Part shown: in pieces, positions 36,598-46,618 of the stretch
How the letters are laid out: every line of letters starts with the position of its first letter
Numbering within the stretch: the stretch's first letter is position 1
DNA from: Paenibacillus hexagrammi
Lineage (GTDB): Bacteria; Bacillota; Bacilli; Paenibacillales; NBRC-103111
Reading direction: 5' to 3'
Length of the DNA: 64,000 bases
Assembly: GCF_021513275.1 (NCBI RefSeq)
Contig: NZ_CP090978.1
Coordinates: forward strand, 2,046,001 to 2,110,000
The notes under the pieces: generated by a model
Databases searched by the model: none
What the model saw: only the letters and a program-made list of their open reading frames with translations
What the model was told of the DNA's origin: nothing
Program-made: the position numbers and the translations under genes

Positions 36598-36850
36598 CTA
36601 ACCATTCATTTGCGGTGCCCCAGTAAAGTACCTGAATGTGTTTCGAAGCCAAGGTGCCACTTCGTGGGGGATTGATTTAATTGGATAAAATGTAACAATT
36701 CAATCAAGTTTAGAAGAATGCTATAAGATGGAAATCCTTGTTTCAAGATTGCAATGATGCTTAAGGATTGGCGGATAATTAGCTCTACAAACGCGGTTGA
36801 TCTTCCTCGAGAGACCATGATTCTCTACGAGCTCAATAGTGTTCATTTAT
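36598..36850. other. Intergenic stretch between mtnN and acuC
   Basis: AT-rich and without a supported gene. A 70-codon minus-strand ORF (36606-36818) shows no recognisable motif or good start site and was not called. The 3' end of acuC begins at 36851. Confidence 0.4.
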
Positions 36851-38037
36851 TTATCTCAAATACATCATGGCTAATTCCTTTGTTCGCCGGTTGTTGGTCG
36901 TGATCTCCTGGCGCCGGGGCATCGGCGCCCATGTCTCAACAGGGTCCAGCCACGTATGCGGCAGCTGGACCGGGCTTGCTCTGCCAGGCGTCCAGCCACG
37001 CCTGGGGAAGCTGCAGCTGCGGCTGCGCGTCCAGCTGCCGGACAACAGCCTGCTCGCTCATCTCGAGCCAGAGCAGGCTCAGGCCCGTGGTACGACACGC
37101 CAGATGTCGTACCCGCCGCCCCCGAGCGCCACCCAACGCCCTTCGCACCATTGGTGCGCAAGGGAGGGATCAGCTCGGGCATTGCTTTATACACGCGCAT
37201 GGAGCAGTGGACATGCGCGAGTGGATCGTAAGCATGGGCGTCACAGCCATGCTGGGAGACGATCACGTCCGGCTGGAAGCGGGCGACTGCCTCGGTCAGC
37301 ACCTCGCCGAAGCATTCCAGCCATGAGTCATCCTCGGTATAAGGCTCTACCGGGATGTTGAGGGAAGTGCCGAACGCGTCACCTTCGCCGCGTTCGTTCA
37401 CAGCGCCGGTGCCGGGGAAGAGGAACTTCCCCGTCTCATGGATGGACAGCGTGCATACCTGCGGGTCGGCGTAGAAGCTCCACTGTACGCCGTCTCCGTG
37501 ATGCACGTCCGTATCGACGTACAGCACCTTTGCGCCGTACGTCTCTTTGGCATGCGCAATCGCCGCAGAGGCGTCGTTGTAGACACAAAAGCCCGCGCCC
37601 TTGCTGCGCAGGGCGTGATGCAGCCCCCCGCCCAAGTGAAGCGCGTGCGGGGCCTTACCTGACATCACCAACTCCGCAGCGGTGATGGAGCCGCCAACCA
37701 CCGTGGATGTTACTTCGTGCATCCCCGCAAAATACGGCGTATCGTCGTCAGCTAATCCGAAGCGTGCCGCTTCCTGGATGTAGCGCTCCTCCGGTACACT
37801 CAGGCTAAGCGCTTTCACAGCTTCGATGTAAGCGGGAGTATGAACCCGCAGCAGCTCGTCCTCAGCTGCGGCCCGCGGTGTGCGCAGCGCGCTGTCCGGG
37901 AGCGCGCCGGCCTTTCGGAGCAGATCGACGGTCATGATCAGGCGATTTTGATTGAAGGGATGCTCATCATTAAATTTATATTGGGTTTCCCGATCATCGT
38001 AGATGAAGAGAGGGGTCCCGTGAGCGTTTTTGTTCAT
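36851..38037 (-). CDS. acuC: AcuC, histone-deacetylase-family protein (several frameshifts)
   Basis: The start MNKNAHGTPLFIYDDRETQY through to about residue 305 is one frame and shows the deacetylase core: HLGGGLHHA, DTDVHHGDGVQ with the zinc and charge-relay residues, GCDAHAYDPLAH. Beyond 37140 three shifts are needed: WVALGGGGYDIWRVVPRA, then SLLWLEMSEQAVVRQLDAQ, then ETWAPMPRRQEITTNNRRTK to the stop at 36851. All match the AcuC C-terminus. In B. subtilis AcuC deacetylates and so reactivates acetyl-CoA synthetase. This gene is markedly more GC-rich than its surroundings. It is last in a minus-strand unit after acuA. Confidence 0.78.
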
Positions 38038-38073
38038 ATCCGGTTAACTCCCTTAACATGCCAGATTGCAAAT

Positions 38074-38712
38074 TCAATACATGAATCTTTGATGAAAACG
38101 AATGCGGTCAAATCGTTCCACCGATGACAAAGGAACATCCTTGCCGACACGTACCATGAGGCAGTTGGCTGGATGCGAACAGATTTCTGGGTCATCCGTA
38201 GCGAACCAGACCATGTCTACGCTCTTCATCAGCTTCTCCATCATCTGGCGGTATTCCCAGACGTTGAGCCCGCTCTTTTCCAAATCCCAGTGCCAATAAT
38301 ACTCCGTGGTGAAGCAAATCACGTTCTCCAGCTGCTCTTCCATGAAGGATAGCTGGATGAGCTTTTTGCCAAGTCCCATTGACCGATAGTCATCCGCGAC
38401 CTCAATTGCGCCAAGTTCAATCAAATCCTCCATGTTTCCTTCCGACCATCGCTCAATTTCGTCGGGATAGTGAAACGTGACGTAGCCGACGATCGTGAAG
38501 CCGTCCCGTGCAATGATGATGCGTCCCTCCGGAAGTTCGGCAATTTCGATTAGTGCTTCCAGCTGCTCTTTCGGTCTGCGAAAAGCATCTAATTGGTTGT
38601 GCATGGATAATGTTTGTAAGACTTCAGGTAGGACGGGGCCTTCGACCGTAATTTCTGGGTGGTTCGGCGTAGTGCGAAAGCTGTGAGAGTGGTAGCGCTT
38701 GATATGCTGCAT
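38074..38712 (-). CDS. acuA: AcuA, protein acetyltransferase of acetyl-CoA synthetase
   Basis: A 212-residue GNAT protein. It has DDYRSMGLGKKLIQLSFMEE as acetyl-CoA motif A, and the AcuA-specific HWDLEKSGLNVWEYRQMMEK region. B. subtilis AcuA acetylates a Lys of AcsA and turns it off, while AcuC removes the mark. Here acuA is divergent from acsA, and acuC is next downstream, 37 bases away. The CBS-domain gene acuB, which lies between them in B. subtilis, is absent. GAAGTTATGCAGC-type leader with GGAGAGC lies upstream. Confidence 0.9.
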   Translation of the reverse strand: MQHIKRYHSHSFRTTPNHPEITVEGPVLPEVLQTLSMHNQLDAFRRPKEQLEALIEIAELPEGRIIIARDGFTIVGYVTFHYPDEIERWSEGNMEDLIELGAIEVADDYRSMGLGKKLIQLSFMEEQLENVICFTTEYYWHWDLEKSGLNVWEYRQMMEKLMKSVDMVWFATDDPEICSHPANCLMVRVGKDVPLSSVERFDRIRFHQRFMY

Positions 38713-38827
38713 AACTTCAGCTCTCCTTTATTGAAGAAAACTTCTATTATGTACGATAGCAGACTTTACAGACAATGAAAAGTGCAACAACAAGAGCGTT
38801 TTGGGCATATGCGAAAGATTACCAATA

Positions 38828-38836
38828 TGATATAAT
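38828..38836 (+). promoter_or_regulatory. Extended -10 promoter of acsA
   Basis: TGATATAAT is a consensus extended -10 (TGn plus TATAAT). No good -35 is at 17 bases, which extended -10 promoters tolerate. It lies 88 bases before the acsA start and 50 bases before the cre site. Confidence 0.5.
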
Positions 38837-38885
38837 AGAATATGTCAAAAAAACGATCACATTTTGCTCAAATAAATCAGTAAAA

Positions 38886-38899
38886 TGAAAGCGTTTTAA
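38886..38899 (+). promoter_or_regulatory. Candidate cre site (CcpA operator) in the acsA leader
   Basis: TGAAAGCGTTTTAA matches TGWAANCGNTNWCA at 13 of 14 positions (the C of the final CA reads A). It lies downstream of the -10, where CcpA can block elongating polymerase. B. subtilis acsA/acu control by CcpA is known. Confidence 0.65.
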
Positions 38900-38923
38900 T
38901 ATTCGTGAGGAGGCTTTTCACAC

Positions 38924-40648
38924 ATGGATCAAATGAAAGTGGAGCTGATTGATGCGGTAGCACTGGATCCCAATATGCAAAGCTACGAGCAAACTTATGC
39001 AGATTTTGACTGGGCAGAAGTGGAGAAGAGCTTTTCTTGGCATCAGAGTGGAAAAATTAACCTTGCCTATGAAGCGATTGACAAACATGCGGATTCATCA
39101 AGAAAAGATAAAGTCGCCTTGTATTACAGTGACGCTTCGCGGGATGAGGCTGTCACCTTCGGACAAATGAAAGCTAGATCCAATCGATTCGGAAATGTGC
39201 TGCGTAAGCTGGGTGTTGGCAAGGGTGAGCGTGTGTTTATCTTTATGCCGCGCACTCCGGAGCTGTACTATGCACTCCTAGGAACGATCAAGGTTGGAGC
39301 CGTTGTAGGCCCTCTGTTTGAGGCATTCATGGAAACCGCAGTTAAAGATCGTCTGGAAGATAGTAGCGCGGTTGCTATCATCACCACACCTGCACTTCTT
39401 TCACGTGTACCTGTCAGCCAGCTTCCGCATCTGAAGCATGTGATTCTTGTTGGAAACGATCTGGAACTTGACCAAGGCCAAGTCGATTTTTATAAAGAAA
39501 TGGAAGCGGCTTCCGAGGAATTAGATATTGAATGGGTGGACAGGGAAGACGGGCTTATCATCCACTATACTTCCGGTTCCACTGGTAAGCCTAAAGGTGT
39601 GTTTCATGTTCACAATGCCATGATTCAACACTATTTTACAGGCAGGATCGTACTGGATTTGAAAGAGGATGACGTATACTGGTGTACGGCTGACCCGGGC
39701 TGGGTGACGGGGACCTCCTACGGTATTTTTGCTCCTTGGCTTAACGGGGCGACGAATGTGATCCGCGGCGGCCGTTTCAGTCCGCAGGACTGGTATCAGA
39801 CCATTGAGAAATACGGGGTAACCGTATGGTACAGCGCACCGACTGCATTCCGGATGCTGATGGAGCAGGCGATGAGGTTGTCAAACAATTTAATTTGACT
39901 TCGCTGCGCCATGTCCTAAGTGTGGGAGAGCCTTTGAATCCGGAAGTCGTGCGCTGGGGACTGAAAGTATACGGTCAGCGTATCCATGATACTTGGTGGA
40001 TGACAGAAACAGGTGGACACTTAATCTGCAACTATCCAAGCATGGCGATAAAGCCCGGCTCCATGGGACGGCCGATTCCAGGCGTTCAAGCAGCGATTAT
40101 CGATGATGCTGGTAACGAGCTTCCTCCATACCGAATGGGGAATCTGGCGATTAAGACGCCTTGGCCGTCCATGATGCGCAAAATATGGAACAATCCAGCC
40201 AAGTATGAGGAGTATTTCCGAATTGCCGGATGGTACATCTCCGGTGATTCAGCGTATCGAGATGAAGAGGGTTACTTCTGGTTCCAAGGACGTGTCGATG
40301 ATGTCATTAACACATCCGGTGAACGTGTAGGACCATTTGAAGTAGAGAGTAAGCTTGTAGAACATCCCGCTGTTGCCGAAGCTGGTGTTATCGGGAAGCC
40401 TGACCCTATGCGCGGGGAAATTATTAAAGCGTTTATCGCCCTGCGAGAAGGCTTTACACCATCCGATGAGTTGAAAGCGGACATTTCTAAATTCGTCAAG
40501 GAAGGGCGTGTCTGCTCACGCGGCACCAAGAGAGATCGAGTTTAAAGACAAGCTGCCGAAAACAAGAAGCGGAAAAATCATGCGCCGTGTGCTTAAAGCA
40601 TGGGAGCTGAATCTGCCGACAGGCGATTTATCCACGATCGAAGATTAA
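38924..40648 (+). CDS. acsA: Acetyl-CoA synthetase (two frameshifts)
   Basis: Three readings join into about 574 residues of an ANL-family ligase. The AMP-binding motif is [11 protein letters not shown], then [15 protein letters not shown] and [19 protein letters not shown] (hinge), and the C-terminal [14 protein letters not shown] holds the catalytic lysine, the usual target of AcuA-type acetylation. Shifts are near 39875-39885 (GAGCAGGCGATG) and near 40510 (CGTGTCTGCTC). It activates acetate to acetyl-CoA through acetyl-AMP. A GAGGAGG site precedes the ATG, and a cre site lies just upstream. It is divergent from acuA-acuC. Confidence 0.85.
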
Positions 40649-40653
40649 TAAGC

Positions 40654-40694
40654 AAAGACCCATCAGGAATTTTCTCCCGATGGGTCTTTGTTTG
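40654..40694 (+). terminator. Terminator after acsA
   Basis: AAAGACCCATC and GATGGGTCTTT pair perfectly around a 14-base loop. T residues follow on both sides, so it can act in both directions. Confidence 0.75.
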
Positions 40695-40760
40695 TTCTGT
40701 CCGAAGGACCATCACTTTAAGGGCTGAGGCCAGCTCAACACACCGTGAGCAGCCATTCTT

Positions 40761-43700
40761 TTACCGATTATAAGCTATTGTTGCAGAGGGCTTCGATTCG
40801 CCTGCATCGTTGACAGCTGTTACTTTGTAATAGCCGTTATAGGCTGCTGCGTAGTAATGGAACTCTGTTGAATCCTTAACGGAACCTAATTTGGTGTAGG
40901 TTCCTTTTTCTTTATCGCTGAAATAGACATTGTACTGTTTGACTTTGTCCTTGGACGTGTTTGCTTTCCAGCTGATCACGATGCCGGCACCATCCTCCTT
41001 AGCCTTTAAACCGGTTGGCGCTGAAGGGCTGTCTTTTGCATTGGTGCTTGGTTTGCCGCTGTTGCTGGAAGGATCGGTTGGTGAAGTCGAATGTCCTGAT
41101 CCGTTCTCTTCGGTTCCCTTTTCATTGATTGATCCAGGTATTTGACTACCATCGGATGATGGTACAAACAGTGTATCGAGTGAACTTCCGTCTGTAAAAG
41201 CGGCTCTGCTTGGTGATGATTCTTTGCCTGCTACGTCTACAGCCGTAATGTAGTATCCCTGCAGGCTAGAAGCTGGCACGTGATCTTCAAACTTAGTTTC
41301 CGCGCCGGCTAGAACAACTTTGCCGCCCAGCAGCTGGAATTTGCCGTGGTTATCAGAGCGATAAATCCGATATCCGACCAGATCTGGACTTGGGCTGGCC
41401 TGAATGTGATCACCGCGTTATCGCCGGCTTTAGTGGCAACGACAGTGCTCGGAGCCGTTGGTACTAGGCCGTCATCAACACGAGGATCGAGTTCGGAAGG
41501 CGCGTCTGAATCGTAGTCCGTCGGTTTGTAACTATCTATCGGCTTTCTGCTTTTTTCAGGAAGCTTACTCATGGCGGTTTCAACTTCCTTAAGCAGCTCG
41601 CTGATCGACTTCTGTCTTCTGATTACGGTTTTCTCTTGGACGAAGTCTGCCGGCGTATCTTCCTGTGCCAAGTAATTAACCCCATTATAGGTGCTGATTT
41701 TCGCATTCAGCATGACATTGTCGGTTTCTGTAGGCACATATTTCTTATTAAAAATATCGGTTACCAAATGACCGGTTTTGGTTGTGAGCTCACTTGGCAG
41801 CATACCTGAAAGATCGGAAACTGTCGCACTGACAATGCCATCTGGCTTCTCAAATGCTTTGTTAGGAAACAGCTCGGGGTGCTTTTCAATGGTGCTGTTC
41901 ATGACAAGCGCCCAAATATCTTTGGCGTGGTTCGTTTGCCCGATTTTCGAGGAAAGCTTGTTAATCGGTTGGTCGTATCCAATCCATACACCAACTGTAA
42001 TATCCGGTGTAAAGCCCATAAACCATGCATCGGCATCGTCCTGCGTAGAACCGGTTTTACCCGATATTTCAATCTTGCCGTATGATTTATATTTCTTCAT
42101 CAAATCGGTAGCGGTCCCTTGGGAGATGACAGTTTTCATCATGTCCGTTATCAGGTAAGCCGATTGCTCGGAGAAGGCAGTAACTGGCTCTTCCTTATGT
42201 TCGTAGATTGTTTTGCCGTTAGAATCCTTAATAGCTCTGATCATATAAGTTTCATTAAATACACCTTTATTCGGGATGGAGGCGTAAGCGCCTGTCAGCT
42301 CTTTAACGGATGTACCGCGGCTGAGTCCTCCGATGACCCCTGTTTGTGCGTAGTAATCTTCCTTGGCAATGGAGGTGATACCAAGCGTCTTGGCAAAGTT
42401 CCAAGCCTCATCGATTCCGACCTTGTTTAAGAATAGGTCAATGGCCGGTATATTATACGATTGATTAAGAGCGCGTCTCGCGGTCATCAAGCCGTGAAAC
42501 TTGTGGTCCCAGTTTTCCGGAAGATGGAAGCCTTTAACTCCATCTTTTAGAATGATCGGCACATCATCCAAAATACTAGCAGGCTGAATGGCGCCTTTTT
42601 CAAGTGCCGGTATATAAGCGGCGATTGGCTTCATGGTCGAACCCGGCTGCCTATAGGCTTGCGTGGCATGATTCAGCTGTTCCTTAAAGAAGTCTCTTCC
42701 TTCAATCATACCTTTAATCGCACCGGTTTTGTTGTCAATCATGATGGCGCCAACTTGCTCATCCTTCTTCTTCTCATCATAAGGCGCGAAGTTCTTATCA
42801 TTGCCTGAGATTTCGTGCATGGAATCATAGATCGATTTGTCTATCGTGGTATAGATTTGATATCCGCCCCGAAGGAGCTGGGTTTGTGCAGATTTGAACG
42901 CCTCATTGTAAGCGGCAGGATCCTTGTTGGGATCAATGTCCGGCTTTTGCAGCTTCAGTAGTATTTCAGTTGCTTCCCGTTCTGTTTCAATCATGAGATA
43001 CGGGTATGTTGTATAAGCTTTTTGAGAAGCCTCCGGCATCGAACCGCGAAGATCAAAGGACAACGCTTCTTGATATTGTTCATTTGTTATTTTGTGTTCT
43101 TCAAGCATGCGTCTCAGCACAAGCTGCTGCCTGGTAACAGCTCTCTTGAATCCGTCTTCGTCAAATTCAGGCTTGCTTGTATAAGCCGAATATTGGGAGG
43201 GCAGCTGAGGCAGGCCTGCTAGATAAGCTGCTTGAGCGATGTTTAATTTGTTTAAATCATCAATATTGAATAAGCCTTTGGCAGCTGCCTTAATTCCATA
43301 AAGGTTATATCCGGTATGACCATTGCCATAAGGGATTTTGTTCAAGTAAGCCAACAGGATTTCGTCTTTGGACATCAGTCGTTCCATTCGCAAAGCGAGT
43401 AGAATTTCTCTAGCTTTCCTTCCGTCATCCCGATCCAGGGTCAAAAATACACGTCTGGCCAGCTGCTGGGTAATGGTGCTTCCGCCTGTTTGGACGTCCT
43501 CATGCAAGAGCTTTTGAGTGACAGCACGGTAAAGTCCTTTAAAATCAACGCCACGATGATTGTAAAAATCACTATCCTCAATGGATAGCACCGCGTCCAA
43601 AAGAATTTGCGGGATATCCGCGAGAGCAACAAGCCGGCGGTCTTCCTCTGTACGGAGCTGTCCGATGACCTTATCGTCATCAAAATAGGCGAAGCCTGTA

Positions 43701-43909
43701 ATTGCATTTTCCTGAATCTGCTCCCGAATGGATTCCTCACTGCGGACAGGGTCCTTTTTTACTAACGCGCTGACATAGCCGAATGCGGTAAATCCTCCTA
43801 GAAGACCGGCGAGGAATCCCATTATGATTAGCCATTTCAGAGTAATTCCTGTTACTTTTAACGTCATTCTTATCCAAGGTCGATTTAATTTGGCAAAAAA
43901 TTTGCGCAT
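40761..43909 (-). CDS. Class A penicillin-binding protein with C-terminal FN3 domains (frameshifted)
   Basis: About 1,049 residues from ATG 43909 (MRKFFAKLN; AGGAGGA lies upstream). Order: one membrane helix (about 15-42), glycosyltransferase GT51 with EDSDFYNHRGVDF and GGSTITQQLAR, transpeptidase with PGSTMKP (Ser-x-x-Lys), SYN in NQSYNIPA, and SGKTGST. Then come two fibronectin type III-like repeats, the first crossing a frameshift near 41400 and the second ending ITYNR-like at 40761. It builds and cross-links peptidoglycan outside the membrane. FN3 tails occur in Firmicute PBP1A/1B and may bind wall or partner proteins. It lies between acsA and the tyrS T-box. Confidence 0.88.
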
Positions 43910-44037
43910 AAGTTCAAAATTCCTCCTAACGTGAACCTTGCTATTATACCATATTTGCCATTGGTTCGGTAATTCTCTCGTATAAAGTGGAAGGATCAAG
44001 TTTGACAAAATTCATATGCTGTGCTATAAAATTGGAT

Positions 44038-44330
44038 AATGAAAAATGCGAAGACGAATCAGCAGTAGGTAGCTTGCAGATGCTTTCAGAGAGCCGGTGG
44101 TTGGTGAGAACCGGTACCTGCACGTTAGTGAATTACGGTTCTGAGCAGCAGTTGGGAACTTGCAGGGTACATCCCTTCATGAGTAGCGATTGCCGGTGCG
44201 CCGCCGTTATCGGTATTGAGTGAAAATAGCAGGTTTATGTATAAATATACGTAACCGCTGTTTTAATTAGGGTGGTACCGCGAGCTAAAGCCTTCTCGTC
44301 CCTTGTGGATGATAAGGCTTTTTTTTATTA
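44038..44330 (+). ncRNA. T-box leader of tyrS (Tyr-specific)
   Basis: The T-box AGGGTGGTACCGCG is at 44269-44282, followed by a terminator AAAGCCTT...AAGGC with eight T (44287-44326). Upstream are an AGTA box (CAGCAGTAGGTAG) and the GGTTGGTG region of stem I. The best specifier is TAC at 44134-44136 in GAATTACGG, which reads Tyr; another TAC at 44115-44117 is less well placed. Uncharged tRNA-Tyr pairs with the specifier and with TGG of the T-box and prevents termination, so tyrS is switched on when charged tRNA-Tyr is low. Confidence 0.9.
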
Positions 44331-44354
44331 CTTGAAAAAGGAGACTGGCTCAAC

Positions 44355-45617
44355 ATGAACATTTTACAGGATTTGGAGTTTCGCGGATTGCTGCATCAAA
44401 TTACGGATCGGGAGGGACTCGACAAGAAGCTGAGCGAGGAGAAAGTGGTGCTGTACTGCGGTTTTGACCCTACGGCGGACAGCCTCCACATCGGAAGTCT
44501 GCTTCCGATATTAACATTAAGAAGATTTCAACAAGCGGGGCATATTCCTCTAGCGTTAGTGGGTGGAGGTACAGGCTTGATTGGAGACCCAAGCGGAAAA
44601 GCGAACGAACGGACGCTGAATGGTCCGGAGGTGGTAGAAGCCTGGTCGGAAAGTATTAAATCTCAGCTTTCGCGATTCCTGGACTTCTCCGAAGAACGTG
44701 AAAATCCAGCCGAGTTAGTGAACAATTATGATTGGCTAGGTCCACTGAACGTGATTGAATTCCTTCGCGATATCGGTAAAAATTTCACGGTGAATTACAT
44801 GCTGGCTAAGGATTCCGTCGATTCTAGAATCACCAAGGGGATTTCTTTCACGGAATTCAGTTATATGATTTTACAATCCTACGATTTCTTAAAGCTGGCT
44901 GAGACCAAGGGCTGCTCCTTGCAAATCGGAGGAAGTGACCAGTGGGGCAACATAACAGCGGGTCTTGAGCTTATCGGCAAAACGACGGATGTTCGAGCTT
45001 ATGGAGTTACGCTGCCACTCGTGACTAAGAGCGACGGTCAGAAATTCGGGAAGACTGAAGGCGGAGCCATATGGCTGGATGCTGCCAAAACCTCGCCGTA
45101 TCAATTCTACCAATTCTGGGTGAATACAGATGATAACGATGTGATTCGTTTCCTGAAATACTTTACATTCATTGGTCATGAAGAGATTAATCGTCTGGAA
45201 GAAACAGTGAAAACGGAGCCGGAAAAACGAGAGGCACAGAAAACACTAGGTAGCGAGGTAACCAAACTCGTACATGGGGAAGAAGCTTTACAGAGCGCCT
45301 TGAATATTACAGCTGCATTGTTTAGCGGTAATATCCAAGAGCTGTCAAAGAGTGAGATTGAGGAAGCGTTCCAGGATGTTCCATCCAGCATGATTGATCT
45401 GGAAGATATGGGAATCCTCGATCTGCTAGTGGCTGTAAAAGCAGCACCTTCCAAGCGACAGGCTCGACAGGATGTTGAGAGCGGTGCTGTCACTGTCAAT
45501 GGTGTACGTGTGCAGCAGACGGAAGCTAAGGTAAGTGATCTTGGCCGCTTAGGTGGATCCTACCTGGTGATTCGACGCGGGAAGAAAAACTACTATTTAG
45601 CTCAATTTCAAGGCTAA
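44355..45617 (+). CDS. tyrS: Tyrosyl-tRNA synthetase
   Basis: A 420-residue class I synthetase. The HIGH-like motif is HIGS (45-48), the KMSKS-like is KFGKT (230-234), with YCGFDPTADSLHIG and GGSDQWGNITAGLELI between. A C-terminal S4 RNA-binding domain follows (RQARQDVESGAVTVNGVRV). Charges tRNA-Tyr with tyrosine and ATP. The T-box in front confirms the amino acid. The ATG at 44355 follows AAAAAGGAGACTGG. It converges with rpsD across a shared terminator, as in B. subtilis. Confidence 0.96.
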   Translation: MNILQDLEFRGLLHQITDREGLDKKLSEEKVVLYCGFDPTADSLHIGSLLPILTLRRFQQAGHIPLALVGGGTGLIGDPSGKANERTLNGPEVVEAWSESIKSQLSRFLDFSEERENPAELVNNYDWLGPLNVIEFLRDIGKNFTVNYMLAKDSVDSRITKGISFTEFSYMILQSYDFLKLAETKGCSLQIGGSDQWGNITAGLELIGKTTDVRAYGVTLPLVTKSDGQKFGKTEGGAIWLDAAKTSPYQFYQFWVNTDDNDVIRFLKYFTFIGHEEINRLEETVKTEPEKREAQKTLGSEVTKLVHGEEALQSALNITAALFSGNIQELSKSEIEEAFQDVPSSMIDLEDMGILDLLVAVKAAPSKRQARQDVESGAVTVNGVRVQQTEAKVSDLGRLGGSYLVIRRGKKNYYLAQFQG

Positions 45618-45625
45618 TTGAAAAG

Positions 45626-45663
45626 AAAAAGGGGCTGTCCCATTTGGGACAGTCCCTTTTTTA
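45626..45663. terminator. Shared terminator of tyrS and rpsD
   Basis: AAAAAGGGGCTGTCCC and GGGACAGTCCCTTTTT pair around ATTT; one internal mismatch is present. T runs on both strands make it bidirectional. Confidence 0.9.
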
Positions 45664-46263
45664 TTAACGGCTGTAGAACTCGACGATTTGCTTCTCGTCA
45701 ATTTCTTGAGGAAGCTCAGAACGCTCAGGCAGACGGATGAATTTACCTTCCATGCCGGAGTCGTTGAACTCCAGGTAAGTTGGCAGGTAGTTGCGGTTAG
45801 CAAGCGCTTCTTTCACAGTGGAAAGACCTTTGCTTCTTTCACGAAGGCTGATAACGTCGCCAGTGGATACAGTGTAAGAAGGGATATCCACTTTTTTGCC
45901 GTTTACAGTTACGTGACCGTGGGCAACTAATTGACGTGCACCTGCACGGGAGTTGGAAAGACCAAGACGGTACACAAGGTTGTCCAGGCGGCTCTCAAGC
46001 AGGATCATGAAGTTTTCACCCGCGATACCTTTTGTTTTTGTTGCTTTATCAAACAGATTGCGGAATTGCTTTTCGTTCAAACCATACATATGGCGAAGTT
46101 TTTGTTTTTCTTGAAGTTGAACGCCGTAGCCGCTCAGTTTTTTACGTTGTCCTGGACCATGTTGTCCTGGAGGGAAAGGGCGTTTCAATTCTTTTCCAGT
46201 ACCGCTTAGGGAAATGCCAAGACGGCGGCTTAATTTAAACTTAGGACCTGTATAACGTGCCAT
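45664..46263 (-). CDS. rpsD: 30S ribosomal protein S4
   Basis: A 199-residue protein from ATG 46263 ([20 protein letters not shown]), preferred to an in-frame extension because it matches all S4 proteins and follows AGGAGTTTTTCC-type spacing on the minus strand. The S4 domain is seen in [20 protein letters not shown] and [17 protein letters not shown]4 nucleates 30S assembly by binding 16S rRNA and represses its own synthesis. It is transcribed alone from a strong promoter with a long leader. Confidence 0.97.
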   Translation of the reverse strand: MARYTGPKFKLSRRLGISLSGTGKELKRPFPPGQHGPGQRKKLSGYGVQLQEKQKLRHMYGLNEKQFRNLFDKATKTKGIAGENFMILLESRLDNLVYRLGLSNSRAGARQLVAHGHVTVNGKKVDIPSYTVSTGDVISLRERSKGLSTVKEALANRNYLPTYLEFNDSGMEGKFIRLPERSELPQEIDEKQIVEFYSR

Positions 46264-46461
46264 GTTAGGAAAAACTCCTTCTTTTTCACATTTAGTTGTA
46301 AGATACACTAGATGTTCGAGTGAAGACAAGTGCCTGGTTTTGCTTACGAGTCTGATAGGTAGAGACTCCCTGGCAAGAGTAGTTCAGCCGCTGTCTTGTC
46401 AGGAGCAAAATCAGTGAGGGTGATCACAAATGGCATTCACCGATATCATGTTGGTACTCGA
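46264..46461 (-). promoter_or_regulatory. rpsD mRNA leader (putative S4 autoregulatory RNA)
   Basis: About 200 bases between the promoter and the S4 start. Known biology: S4 binds the leader of its own mRNA in B. subtilis and represses translation. Short complementary stretches are present (for example GACAAGAC/GTCTTG), but I did not fold it and cannot confirm the pseudoknot. Confidence 0.4.
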
Positions 46462-46467
46462 CTTCTT

Positions 46468-46496
46468 ATTTTATAAAAAACGCCTTGTAGTGTCAA
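46468..46496 (-). promoter_or_regulatory. rpsD promoter
   Basis: Minus-strand TTGACA (46491-46496) and TAAAAT (46468-46473) with exactly 17 bases between them, a strong sigma-A promoter as expected for a ribosomal gene. Confidence 0.75.
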
Positions 46497-46618
46497 GTGA
46501 CTTTCCCTTGGTGGCTCGAGAAAAATTCGTGCAATGCTCCAAGAAAAATAGTATGATAGTATCAGTTATTGTTTTCAAGAGCTATCATGACATAACTTAG
46601 TTGTTAAAGGAGCAGCTT

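Noticed and set aside
36606..36818. Minus-strand ORF of 70 codons after mtnN as a transposase remnant
   Set aside because: I see no catalytic motif, inverted repeat or good start; nothing supports a mobile element.
36867..37361. Plus-strand ORFs opposite the 3' part of acuC
   Set aside because: Low-complexity Arg/Ala/Ser peptides produced by GC-rich sequence; the minus strand carries the conserved AcuC parts.
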